A DNA stretch of 64,000 nt from positions 124,001-188,000 of the forward strand of contig NZ_AMSI01000004.1 in assembly GCF_000300515.1 (NCBI RefSeq), written 5' to 3'. The notes under the pieces were generated by a model. It had not been told where the DNA came from. It made no database searches and saw only the letters and a list, made by a program, of their open reading frames with translations. This DNA is from Nitratireductor indicus C115. Lineage in GTDB: Bacteria; Pseudomonadota; Alphaproteobacteria; Rhizobiales; Rhizobiaceae. A program made the position numbers and the translations under genes. Below are positions 1-7,651 of the stretch, piece after piece. Position 1 is the stretch's first letter. Each line of letters opens with the position of its first letter.

Positions 1-975
1 AAGAGCCAGGTCGACCTGGAACACCCGGTTCAGATCGCCGTCGCCCGCCATCACATGAACGACCTTCTGCCTTGGGTGCGGAATGGAAAAGAGCGTGAAG
101 CCTTCCATATAGCCCGCACCGATGGTGTTCACGTCGCTCAATGCATCGTTGAGCATCAGGATGAAATCGGTCTCCCGGATATGGGCCAGAAGAGCCGGGT
201 TCGAGCCGATTCCAATCTCGCCCACATAGCAATCAAGCCGATGATCGATGATGTCGCGCCGTCGGAAAGTGGTCACGACCGGCAAGCCAAGGGATGTCGC
301 AAACCGCTGAATGCTCTCACGCGCGGCCTCGCTCCAATCCGAGCCACCGACGACCACCAGCGGCTTTTCCGCCTCGGCCAGCATGGAGAATATCTGCTCC
401 AGGTCTTCCGCGCCCGGCGTTCCGGCATGGGAAGGCTTGGCCGGACGGACCGAAGGCGCAACCTCGCTCCGTTCCTCCAGAACATCTTCAGGAACCACCA
501 GCACCACCGGCCCCTTGCGTCCGGAAAGAGCCGTTGCCCAGGCGCGCTGCACGAATTCGGGTATGCGCGTCGGATCGTCGATCTGCGCAACCCATTTCGC
601 CATCGGCGCGAACATCGTGCGAAAATCGTAGGCCATGAAGGCCTCGCGCTCGAGGATCGAACGCTTCACCTGCCCCACGACCAGAACCATCGGCGACGAG
701 TCCTGAAAGGCCGTGTGAACCCCGTTCACCGCATTGGTGGCGCCGGGGCTGCGTGTGACGAATGCGACACCCGGCCTGCCGGTCAGCTTTCCATGTGCCT
801 CGGCCATCTGCGCGGCACCATTTTCATGACGGCAACTGATGGTGCGGATATCCGGGTGACGGGTGGACAGCGCATCAAGCGCCACCAGAAAGCTCTCACC
901 GGGCACATGATAAACGATCCCCGCTCCATTCAGAGCAAGTTCGTCGGCAAGGATTTCAGCGCCTGTTCTCATCAT
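1..975 (-). CDS. ThDP-dependent enzyme, acetolactate-synthase-like (N-terminal part, cut by window edge)
   Basis: The frame is open for 325 codons and runs off the left edge, so the C-terminal ThDP-diphosphate-binding domain is not visible. The start is ATGATGAGAACAGG at 975, 12 bases after the aldehyde dehydrogenase stop. The N-terminal ThDP (PYR) domain shows VPGES at residues 25-29 and the cofactor-activating glutamate E51 in RHENGAAQMAEAHGKLTGR, then a central domain from about residue 190. This is the acetolactate synthase/benzoylformate decarboxylase/oxalyl-CoA decarboxylase superfamily. Position behind an aldehyde dehydrogenase in a catabolic cluster makes a 2-oxoacid decarboxylase or carboligase more likely than branched-chain biosynthesis (inference). 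Family call is firm; substrate is unknown. Confidence 0.85.
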   Translation of the reverse strand, partial: MMRTGAEILADELALNGAGIVYHVPGESFLVALDALSTRHPDIRTISCRHENGAAQMAEAHGKLTGRPGVAFVTRSPGATNAVNGVHTAFQDSSPMVLVVGQVKRSILEREAFMAYDFRTMFAPMAKWVAQIDDPTRIPEFVQRAWATALSGRKGPVVLVVPEDVLEERSEVAPSVRPAKPSHAGTPGAEDLEQIFSMLAEAEKPLVVVGGSDWSEAARESIQRFATSLGLPVVTTFRRRDIIDHRLDCYVGEIGIGSNPALLAHIRETDFILMLNDALSDVNTIGAGYMEGFTLFSIPHPRQKVVHVMAGDGDLNRVFQVDLAL

Positions 976-987
976 TTCACCTGGGTC

Positions 988-2478
988 TCAGCCGATGACA
1001 AAGGGGTTTGCGATCTCTTCAGCGGTCGAAAGCCAGACAGCCTTGGTCTGCAGATATTCGTAGATACCCGCCACGCCGTTCTCACGGCCGATACCGCTCT
1101 TCTTGTAGCCGCCGAAAGGCGTGGTGTAGGAAATATCGCGATAAGTGTTGACCCAGACACTGCCGGCCTCCAGCTGCTCCGACATCTTCAGCGCAAGCCG
1201 CATGTCGGCGGTCCAGACGCCTGCCGCGAGGCCGAACTCGCTGTCATTGGCAATGGCAAGCGCCTCTTCCGGCTCATCGAAGGGAATGGCGGCCAGGACC
1301 GGCCCGAAGACCTCCTCGCGCGCAATACGCATATCGTTGTTTACGCCCGCAAAGATAGTCGGCTCAATGAAAAAGCCATCGTTGCACTCTTCCAGATCGG
1401 GACGCTTGCCGCCGAGGATAAGTTCCGCCCCCTCCTGCCGCGCGATATCGATATAACCGAGTACGCGGTCATACTGCATCTTGTTGGCGATCGGACCGAT
1501 CTGGGTCTCGACCTTTCGCGGATCGCCGACACGCGCCGTCTTCGTGAAGGCGGCGAGCTTTTCCAGGAAACGGTCGTGCACGGACCGATGCACGAGAAGG
1601 CGCGAACCGGCGATACAGGTCTGCCCCACGGCACCGAAAATTCCACCGACCACACCACGCACGGCATTGTCGAGATCGGCATCGGCGAACACGATGTTCG
1701 GAGACTTGCCGCCGAGCTCAAGGCTCACCCGCTTAACGTCCTTTGCCGCGAGCGAATAAAGGTAAGAGCCGGTCTTGGTGGAGCCCGTGAAACCAAGATG
1801 CCGGGTCAGTGGATGCGTTACGAGCGGCTCCCCGACTTCCGGGCCATAGCCCGTCACCACATTGATGACGCCTTCCGGGAAGCCCGCCTTCTCGACCAGC
1901 TCCATCAGTTTCAGCGCCGTTGCTGATGTCACTTCGGCGGGCTTCATGACCAGCGTGTTGCCCGCCGCGAGCGCAGGTGCTGCCTTGAGCGAGAAAAGAA
2001 GAAGGGGTGCATTCCACGGCACGATGCCGACGCACACGCCAAGCGGCTCATGGCGCGAGAAGCTCAGTGCCGGTTTGTCGCAAGGGTGAACCGTGCCTTC
2101 GATCTTGTCGGCATAGCCGGCATAGTAATGATACCACCGCGGAATGTAGCGGATCTGATGCTTCATCTCCTCGAGCAGGCGGCCATTGTCGCGCACTTCG
2201 ATCGCGGCGAGCTCGTCCGCATGCTCCTCGATTAGCGTCGCAAAACGCTGGATGACGCGGCCACGTTCGGTCGGGTGCATCGTTCTCCACGGCCCTTCGG
2301 TGAAGGCGCGATGCGCAGCACGAACGGCCCTGTCGGCATCTTCCGCATTTCCGCGCGGCACCAGCGCCCAGGCCTTGCCGGTAAAGGGATCGACTGTCTC
2401 GATATAGCTGCCGGAAGCGGGAGGAACCCACTCGCCGCCAATATACATGGACAATTTTTGCAAGCCTTCAGCCGACAT
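988..2478 (-). CDS. NAD(P)-dependent aldehyde dehydrogenase
   Basis: A 496-residue protein of normal length for the family, oxidising an aldehyde to the acid in the cytoplasm. Visible active-site residues are N156 in VPWNAP, E254 in SLELGGKSPN and the nucleophile C288 in GQTCIAGSR. GGGAG lies about 8 bases before the ATG at 2478. It is the first gene of a leftward pair with the ThDP enzyme and is divergent from the GntR/ubiD operon across a palindrome-bearing promoter. A decarboxylase producing an aldehyde followed by this dehydrogenase is a plausible reaction pair (inference). It resembles dehydrogenases of heterocycle or amino-acid catabolism, but the sequence does not fix the substrate. 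Confidence 0.9.
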   Translation of the reverse strand: MSAEGLQKLSMYIGGEWVPPASGSYIETVDPFTGKAWALVPRGNAEDADRAVRAAHRAFTEGPWRTMHPTERGRVIQRFATLIEEHADELAAIEVRDNGRLLEEMKHQIRYIPRWYHYYAGYADKIEGTVHPCDKPALSFSRHEPLGVCVGIVPWNAPLLLFSLKAAPALAAGNTLVMKPAEVTSATALKLMELVEKAGFPEGVINVVTGYGPEVGEPLVTHPLTRHLGFTGSTKTGSYLYSLAAKDVKRVSLELGGKSPNIVFADADLDNAVRGVVGGIFGAVGQTCIAGSRLLVHRSVHDRFLEKLAAFTKTARVGDPRKVETQIGPIANKMQYDRVLGYIDIARQEGAELILGGKRPDLEECNDGFFIEPTIFAGVNNDMRIAREEVFGPVLAAIPFDEPEEALAIANDSEFGLAAGVWTADMRLALKMSEQLEAGSVWVNTYRDISYTTPFGGYKKSGIGRENGVAGIYEYLQTKAVWLSTAEEIANPFVIG

Positions 2479-2780
2479 GATCGCTCCCTATCGCAGCATT
2501 GGAACGGGAGAGACCAGAAGCCTGGAACAGGATCGCCCGCCACCATTAATGTGTTTTCATATAGGAAATGATATTCATTACCTATGTCAAGCGATATCTT
2601 TTATCATAGCTCTGTCATCAAAATTGCACATAAAATAATCACAACCCGATTTTCATCCGGCAAATGCGGTCAAAAAATAGGCATCATTGGCCCGAAAACG
2701 CCCCTGCATGGCGTTTAGAGCTGGGTCTTTGCGCAAAAACGCCAAAACAGCCTTGATTTCGAGCGAGATATGATATGTGA
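2479..2780. promoter_or_regulatory. divergent promoter region between aldehyde dehydrogenase and GntR genes
   Basis: This 302-base gene-free stretch is markedly AT-rich against its GC-rich neighbours, as expected for back-to-back promoters. It holds a 25-bp near-perfect palindrome at 2561-2585, and a related palindrome lies just inside the regulator reading frame at 2796-2807. No open frame with coding character or RNA gene was seen in it. Confidence 0.6.
2561..2585. promoter_or_regulatory. candidate GntR operator, 25-bp palindrome
   Basis: Outer arms ATAGG and CCTAT and inner arms AATGA and TCATT pair perfectly around a TAT centre, with a single A/A mismatch between inner and outer arms (10 of 11 positions paired). 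The inner AATGA/TCATT arms recur at 2796-2807. The likely binder is the adjacent GntR/UTRA regulator (inference). Confidence 0.5.
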
Positions 2781-3566
2781 ATGCAGCAAGGCAATAATGA
2801 TATCATTTTGGATATAAAAGTGCAGTCTGATTTACCCCTCTATGAGCAGATCAAGAGCGTGATCGACCGGCGGATCGAAACCGAGGAGTGGCCCGCCGAC
2901 TTCCAGCTTCCTCCCGAGGATGAGCTGGCAGAGGAATTCGGCGCCTCTCGTCTCACGGTGCGGCGCGCGTTGCGCGAGTTGCAATCCGACGGCGTGCTTC
3001 TTCGCACCCAGGGCCGGGGCACCTTCGTGATCGGCCCGCGCATGCAATGTGCGGTCTTCAACCTGTCAGACATCTCGGAGGAGATCACACTCTCCGGCGG
3101 GGCGCACACCTGCATCGTTCTGGAACATGAAATCCTCGACAAGGAAGGTTCCGGCCGCAACATGCTCCAGCTGGCTCCCGGTGAGGCGGTCTATCACTCC
3201 CGCCTTCTGCACCTGGAGGACGGCACGCCGATCCAGCTGGAAGACCGTTACGTCAACGCTGCCGAAGCGCCCGATTATATCGATCAGGATTTCAGCCAGA
3301 ACACGCCGCATGCCTGGCTTTTGCGCGAGACGACGGTGACCTCTGTGGACAACACCATCCGCGCGATCCGCGCCGATGACGAAATCCGCCAGCACCTGCA
3401 GATCGATGGCAGCCAGCCCTGCCTTCTGCTCGACCGCTACACCTGGCGGGACGGGATTCCCGTCACCCGCAGCCGCTTCATCTACCCCGGCGACCGCTAC
3501 AGGCTTCGCTCGACGCACGAAGCGCGCACCAATCGCATCGTAACCACCCCCCGCAAGGGCAGATAG
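2781..3566 (+). CDS. GntR/HutC-family transcriptional regulator (UTRA effector domain)
   Basis: A 261-residue protein with an N-terminal winged helix (about residues 15-85; LPLYEQIKSVIDRR, LPPEDELAEEFGASRLTVRRA) and a C-terminal UTRA ligand domain to about residue 245. It probably senses the substrate or an intermediate of the flanking enzymes and controls both directions. The start is uncertain. The ATG at 2781 has no clear ribosome site; TTG at 2808 or GTG at 2820 would also give a normal N-terminus and would put the 2796-2807 palindrome upstream of the gene rather than inside it. It ends 34 bases before ubiD, so co-transcription is likely. Confidence 0.9.
   Translation: MQQGNNDIILDIKVQSDLPLYEQIKSVIDRRIETEEWPADFQLPPEDELAEEFGASRLTVRRALRELQSDGVLLRTQGRGTFVIGPRMQCAVFNLSDISEEITLSGGAHTCIVLEHEILDKEGSGRNMLQLAPGEAVYHSRLLHLEDGTPIQLEDRYVNAAEAPDYIDQDFSQNTPHAWLLRETTVTSVDNTIRAIRADDEIRQHLQIDGSQPCLLLDRYTWRDGIPVTRSRFIYPGDRYRLRSTHEARTNRIVTTPRKGR
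2796..2807. promoter_or_regulatory. second candidate GntR operator, perfect 12-bp palindrome
   Basis: AATGATATCATT is a perfect inverted repeat sharing its half-site with the larger palindrome at 2561-2585. It overlaps the first codons of the annotated regulator, a position suited to autorepression (inference). Confidence 0.4.
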
Positions 3567-3600
3567 GCTGCCGCAAAGCGCCCAACAGGGAGCCCACAAT

Positions 3601-4926
3601 ATGAGAGAATTCGTTCGTAAACTGCAGGAACGCGGCGACCTCCTGGTCGTCGAGCGCGAGGTGGATCCGGCTCACGAGCTGGCCGCCGTCACGCATCTTG
3701 CCCAGAAGAAATGGGCAAAGCCCGTCATGTTCACCAATGTGAAGGGCACCCGCTTTCCGGTCGTCACCAATGTCTACAGCACGCGCGAGCGGCTGGGCGA
3801 GGTGATCGGCATCGACGCCGGCGATTTCTGCCGGCAGTGGAGCCGCCTTGCCTCTCTCGGCAGTTCGGAAATGAAGGAACCGCTCGTTTCGGCAAGCAAC
3901 CTTCCCGAATATGAGGAGGTCAAGCTCTCCGACCTGCCGCTGATCACCTATTCGGACCGGGATGGAGCGCCTTATTTCACCTCGGCGATGTTCATCGCAA
4001 GGGATCCCGAAACGGGGGTGGGAAATCTCTCCTATCACCGCTCCATGTTCATCAGCGACGACGAGCTGCGTTGCCGTCTCGCACCGCGCCATCACCTGAC
4101 GATCTATCACGAAAAGGCCGAGAAGATGGGCAAGCCGCTGGAGGCTGCCATGCTGATCGGCCCGCCCGCCCACGCCTTCCTGACCGCGGCCGCGCCGTTG
4201 CCTTATGACGTGGATGAGCTGGAGGTTGCGGCCCGCCTGCGCGGACGCCCGATCGCCATGCGCAAATGCAATCATATCGGCCTTGAAGTGCCCGCGGAGA
4301 CCGAGGTGGTGATCGAGGGACGCTTCCTGCCCAACGAACGCCGTCCGGAAGGACCCTTCGGCGAGTTCATGGGCTATTATGTGCCCGTCGGCCCCAACGC
4401 CGTTTTCGAGGTGCTGGGCGTGACAGTACGCAAGGATGCGCTCTTCCACTCGATCCTGTGCGGTTCCCCCGAAGAGGTGCTGACGCTGGAGCTTTCGGTT
4501 TCGGCCAATATCTACCAGCGGCTCAGTGCAGCCCTTCCCGGCATTGTCAACGTCACCTGCCAGCCATTCGTGAACCATGCCATCGTGCAGATCGAACCCC
4601 AGTTCGAGGGCCACGCCCGACAGGTCATGCTGGCGACCATCGGCGCCGAACCGATATGGGCCAAGCAAATCACCGTCGTCGATAGTGATGTGAACATCTA
4701 CGATATGGACGATGTTCAATGGGCGATCCTGACCCGCTGCCGCCCCGACAAGGACATGATGATCATTCCCGAGACCCCGTCCTTCTACCGTGACGAGGCG
4801 AAGGATCACTGGGGCAGGCTTCTGGTCGACGCCACCAAGCCCTGGGGACGCGAGGAGGAGTTCGAGCGCAAGCGGCTACGTATGGTGGATGATATTCGCC
4901 TTTCCGACTGGTTCGAAGGCGCCTGA
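3601..4926 (+). CDS. UbiD-family prenylated-FMN-dependent decarboxylase
   Basis: A 441-residue cytoplasmic enzyme of the UbiD family, which (de)carboxylates aromatic, heteroaromatic or alpha,beta-unsaturated acids with prenylated FMN. The catalytic triad pattern is present: R147 in NLSYHRSMF and E250/E255 in EGPFGEFMGYY, with the expected five-residue spacing. GGGAG precedes the ATG at 3601. The UbiX-type cofactor enzyme follows after 2 bases. The catabolic neighbours (racemase-fold protein, FAD/FeS dehydrogenase, aldehyde dehydrogenase) argue against ubiquinone synthesis and for decarboxylation of a catabolic acid (inference). The substrate cannot be read from sequence. Confidence 0.92.
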   Translation: MREFVRKLQERGDLLVVEREVDPAHELAAVTHLAQKKWAKPVMFTNVKGTRFPVVTNVYSTRERLGEVIGIDAGDFCRQWSRLASLGSSEMKEPLVSASNLPEYEEVKLSDLPLITYSDRDGAPYFTSAMFIARDPETGVGNLSYHRSMFISDDELRCRLAPRHHLTIYHEKAEKMGKPLEAAMLIGPPAHAFLTAAAPLPYDVDELEVAARLRGRPIAMRKCNHIGLEVPAETEVVIEGRFLPNERRPEGPFGEFMGYYVPVGPNAVFEVLGVTVRKDALFHSILCGSPEEVLTLELSVSANIYQRLSAALPGIVNVTCQPFVNHAIVQIEPQFEGHARQVMLATIGAEPIWAKQITVVDSDVNIYDMDDVQWAILTRCRPDKDMMIIPETPSFYRDEAKDHWGRLLVDATKPWGREEEFERKRLRMVDDIRLSDWFEGA

Positions 4927-4928
4927 CC

Positions 4929-5522
4929 ATGGGCAAGCGGCGGCTGATCGTCGGCATCTCGGGCGCTTCCGGCGCGGCCTACGGGCTGCGCGCGCTCGAC
5001 CTCGCAAAGGCGGCGGATGTGGAAACGCATCTGGTGGTGAGCCGCTCGGCGCTGCTCACGCTCAAGCAGGAACTCAACCTGCAGAAGACCGATATCGAGA
5101 AACGCGCCGACGTTGTCCATTCGCCCGCCGACATCGGTGCCACCATCGCCAGCGGGTCCTTCCGGACCATGGGCATGCTGATTGCGCCCTGTTCGGTAAA
5201 GACCATGTCCGAGATCGCAACCGGCGTCACCTCGACCTTGATGAGCCGGGCAGCGGACGTGGCGCTGAAGGAGCGGCGTCGCCTCGTTCTCATGCTGCGT
5301 GAAACGCCCCTCCATCTGGGACATATCGAAACCATGGCGGCGCTTACCCGCATGGGTGCTATCCTCATGCCGCCGGTTCCAGCACTTTATGCCAGGCCAA
5401 AGAGCATTGACGAGATGATCACCCATTCAACGGCCCGCGCTCTCGATCTCTTCGATATCGATACAGGCGCTATTCGCCGATGGAACGGGCTGAAGGACAG
5501 CCTTGCCGGAGAAACCGCATGA
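4929..5522 (+). CDS. UbiX-family flavin prenyltransferase
   Basis: A 197-residue flavoprotein that makes prenylated FMN from FMN and dimethylallyl (pyro)phosphate, the cofactor of the preceding UbiD protein. Family signatures seen are GISGASGAAYGLRAL at the N-terminus, the SRSA segment near residue 38, APCSVKTMSEIATG and LMLRETPLHLGHIETM. It starts 2 bases after the ubiD stop, and its own stop overlaps the next start (ATGA), so the genes are translationally coupled. A dedicated copy beside a catabolic ubiD is a common arrangement (for example vdcBCD-type clusters). Confidence 0.92.
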   Translation: MGKRRLIVGISGASGAAYGLRALDLAKAADVETHLVVSRSALLTLKQELNLQKTDIEKRADVVHSPADIGATIASGSFRTMGMLIAPCSVKTMSEIATGVTSTLMSRAADVALKERRRLVLMLRETPLHLGHIETMAALTRMGAILMPPVPALYARPKSIDEMITHSTARALDLFDIDTGAIRRWNGLKDSLAGETA

Positions 5523-6241
5523 CACCGCCCGCCACCCCGCCCCGCGCGATACACGGCACCATGATCGGCATCATCGTGCTCGACACCGGCTTCAGGCGCC
5601 TGCCCGGCGACATAGCCCATGCCGATACATGGCCCTTTCCTGTGCAGTTCAAGGTGGTGCGCGGCGTGCGCCCGGCCGATGTCATCGAAGGCGACCCACG
5701 TCATTCGCTGAAAGCGTTTCGCACGGCGATTGACGAGCTCGTCACCCTCGGCTGCACCGCAATCACGACGAGCTGCGGGTTTCTCGCTGCCGTGCAGGAT
5801 GAGCTTGTCCGTCATTCACCGGTGCCTTTTCTCTCCTCCGCTCTCCTGCAAATTCCGATGGTGCAACGCATCCTGCCCGCTGGAAAGAAGCCGGGCCTGA
5901 TCGTTTCCGACCCGCAGGCGCTGAGCGAACGTCACTTTCACGGGGTCGGTGCGACAGCCGGGCTGCCGATGGCTGCTCTGCCCATGAACGGAGTGCTTCT
6001 GAGCAATATGCGTGAGCACGCAACCGAGGTGGACGCCGCTGCGCAAGAAGCCGAGGTGATCTCCACGGTGGCGGAACTGCTTGCCGACCATGAAAATGTA
6101 GGCGCGCTCGTTTTCGAATGCGCAAACCTGCCGCCCTACTCGGCCGCAGTTTCCCGCCACTTCGGCCTACCCGTTTATGACATCGTCACCCTGGTTCACT
6201 GGATACACCTGTCATTGGTACCCCCGGACTATCCCCGATGA
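5519..6241 (+). CDS. Asp/Glu/hydantoin racemase-family protein
   Basis: About 240 residues from the ATG at 5519, which overlaps the ubiX stop (a longer frame back to 5480 would lie inside ubiX). The family carries two catalytic cysteines in symmetric half-domains, and both are here: C86 in [10 protein letters not shown] and C201 in [11 protein letters not shown]. Members include aspartate/glutamate racemases, hydantoin racemases, maleate isomerases and arylmalonate decarboxylases. Next to a D-amino-acid-dehydrogenase-like complex, a racemase or epimerase giving the dehydrogenase its preferred isomer is plausible (inference). A maleate-isomerase-like or AMDase-like role is the alternative. Confidence 0.8.
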   Translation: MTPPATPPRAIHGTMIGIIVLDTGFRRLPGDIAHADTWPFPVQFKVVRGVRPADVIEGDPRHSLKAFRTAIDELVTLGCTAITTSCGFLAAVQDELVRHSPVPFLSSALLQIPMVQRILPAGKKPGLIVSDPQALSERHFHGVGATAGLPMAALPMNGVLLSNMREHATEVDAAAQEAEVISTVAELLADHENVGALVFECANLPPYSAAVSRHFGLPVYDIVTLVHWIHLSLVPPDYPR

Positions 6242-7353
6242 CACCCGACAGCGACCTGATCGTCATCGGTGGGGGATTGATCGGCTCTGCCCTCGCCTGG
6301 GGCGCCCAGCGCAAGGGCGCGCGGGTTACCCTGCTCGATGAGGGTGACGTCGCCTACCGCGCCTCGCGCGGCAATTTCGGTCTTGTCTGGCTGCAGGGAA
6401 AGGGGCTTGGCCACCCCGACTACATGCATTGGTCCATAAAAGCGGGGCAGCTTTGGCCCGAATTCTCCGCAACCCTCTATGAAGAGACCGGCATCGATAC
6501 GGGCTGGCGCGGCGGAGGCGGATTGCATTTCTGTCTCTCCGAGAAGGAAATGGAAGCGCGCCGCCACCTCATCGCCCGGTCGCGCGAAGAGGGAGCAGCC
6601 ATCCGGATAGAGCTTCTTGATCGGGAAGCCCTCAGCGAAATTGCGCCTGGAATCGGGCCCGAAGTCTGTGGCGCATCGATTTCCGACCTCGACGGTGAGG
6701 TGAGTCCTCTCTTGACCCTTCGCGCCTTGCAGAACGGGTTTCGAAAGCATGGCGGCAGGATCGTCGTGGATTTCACTGCTGAACAGGTTCGCCGCAACCG
6801 GGATGCAGGCTTCATTGTCAAAAGCGCCGATGGCACGGAATTCTCCGGGCGGCATCTGGCCATCGCCGCCGGCCTCGGTGCCAACCGGCTGGCCGCGCAG
6901 CTGGGGCTGGAGCTCGGGCTTCGGCCCGAACGCGGCCAGATCGTCGTGACGGACCGCATCGCACCCTTCCTCCGGCACCCCACCAACATGATAAGGCAGA
7001 CACGGGAAGGAACGGTGCTGCTCGGCAGTTCCCATGAAGATGCGGGCTTTTCCACCGGCACGGACATGGAGACCGTTTCCGGGCTTTGCCGGGCGGGAAC
7101 CCGGCTCTTTCCCGCCTTGCGCGCCGCCCGGTTGGTGCGGGCATGGGGCGCGCTGCGGATCATGAGCGCCGACGGCCTGCCGATCTATGACGAGGCCCCG
7201 GATGCTCCCGGCGCCTTTGTCGTCACCTGCCATAGCGGGGTCACGTTGGCCAGCCTGCATGGGCTCGAGCTGGGCCCAGCGCTGGCGGAAGGCCACCTCG
7301 GTCCGGCCCCTCGTTCCATGCGGAGTAAGCGCTTTGCCCTTCAGACAGCTTGA
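6238..7353 (+). CDS. FAD-dependent amine/amino-acid dehydrogenase subunit (DAO family)
   Basis: A 371-residue protein of the D-amino-acid-oxidase/glycine-oxidase fold. The FAD-binding [13 protein letters not shown] motif is at about residues 11-23, and the C-terminal [10 protein letters not shown] segment is typical. It starts in a 4-bp overlap with the racemase-family gene. With the next two genes it forms the three-subunit set seen in HcnABC, opine oxidase (OoxAB) and D-hydroxyproline dehydrogenase: substrate-oxidising flavoprotein, small [2Fe-2S] protein and a second flavoprotein. It is probably a membrane-peripheral dehydrogenase passing electrons to quinone (family knowledge). Substrate unknown. 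Confidence 0.85.
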   Translation: MTPDSDLIVIGGGLIGSALAWGAQRKGARVTLLDEGDVAYRASRGNFGLVWLQGKGLGHPDYMHWSIKAGQLWPEFSATLYEETGIDTGWRGGGGLHFCLSEKEMEARRHLIARSREEGAAIRIELLDREALSEIAPGIGPEVCGASISDLDGEVSPLLTLRALQNGFRKHGGRIVVDFTAEQVRRNRDAGFIVKSADGTEFSGRHLAIAAGLGANRLAAQLGLELGLRPERGQIVVTDRIAPFLRHPTNMIRQTREGTVLLGSSHEDAGFSTGTDMETVSGLCRAGTRLFPALRAARLVRAWGALRIMSADGLPIYDEAPDAPGAFVVTCHSGVTLASLHGLELGPALAEGHLGPAPRSMRSKRFALQTA

Positions 7354-7651
7354 CGACGACCTTTCCCGAGCCGATGCCGGAGAATTCATGTTCGAGGGCC
7401 GTGCGATCCCCTTTCGTCCGGGCCAGTCCCTGGCGGGCGCGCTTATGGCGGCGGGGGTCGTGCATTTCCGCAGGACCCCGGTCTCTGGCAGCGAACGAGG
7501 CCCCTGGTGCCTCATGGGAATTTGCTACGAATGCCTGCTGCGTGTCGACGGCAGCGACAACCAGAGGGCATGCATGACCGCAGCAAGGCCCGGAATGAAG
7601 ACCGAACGCCAAGACGGTGCACGGCTTGACGCCGCGGGAGAACAGGCATGA
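7334..7651 (+). CDS. small [2Fe-2S] ferredoxin-like dehydrogenase subunit
   Basis: About 105 residues. The best start is TTG at 7334: GGAG lies 8 bases upstream, homologous subunits begin at the equivalent point, and no ATG occurs until well inside the conserved region. It overlaps the end of the DAO-like gene by 20 bases. The cluster ligands are C59, C64, C67 and C80 ([16 protein letters not shown] then QRAC). It matches the small iron-sulfur subunit (HcnA/SoxA-like) of heteromeric amino-acid or opine dehydrogenases. A longer frame back to 7187 is open but lies wholly within the preceding gene and is not credible. Confidence 0.82.
   Translation: MPFRQLDDDLSRADAGEFMFEGRAIPFRPGQSLAGALMAAGVVHFRRTPVSGSERGPWCLMGICYECLLRVDGSDNQRACMTAARPGMKTERQDGARLDAAGEQA

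Noticed and set aside
55-1926. 623-codon open frame on the + strand
   Set aside because: It lies opposite the ThDP enzyme and the aldehyde dehydrogenase, spans both genes, and its product has no recognisable domain. It is an antisense shadow caused by high-GC codon use.
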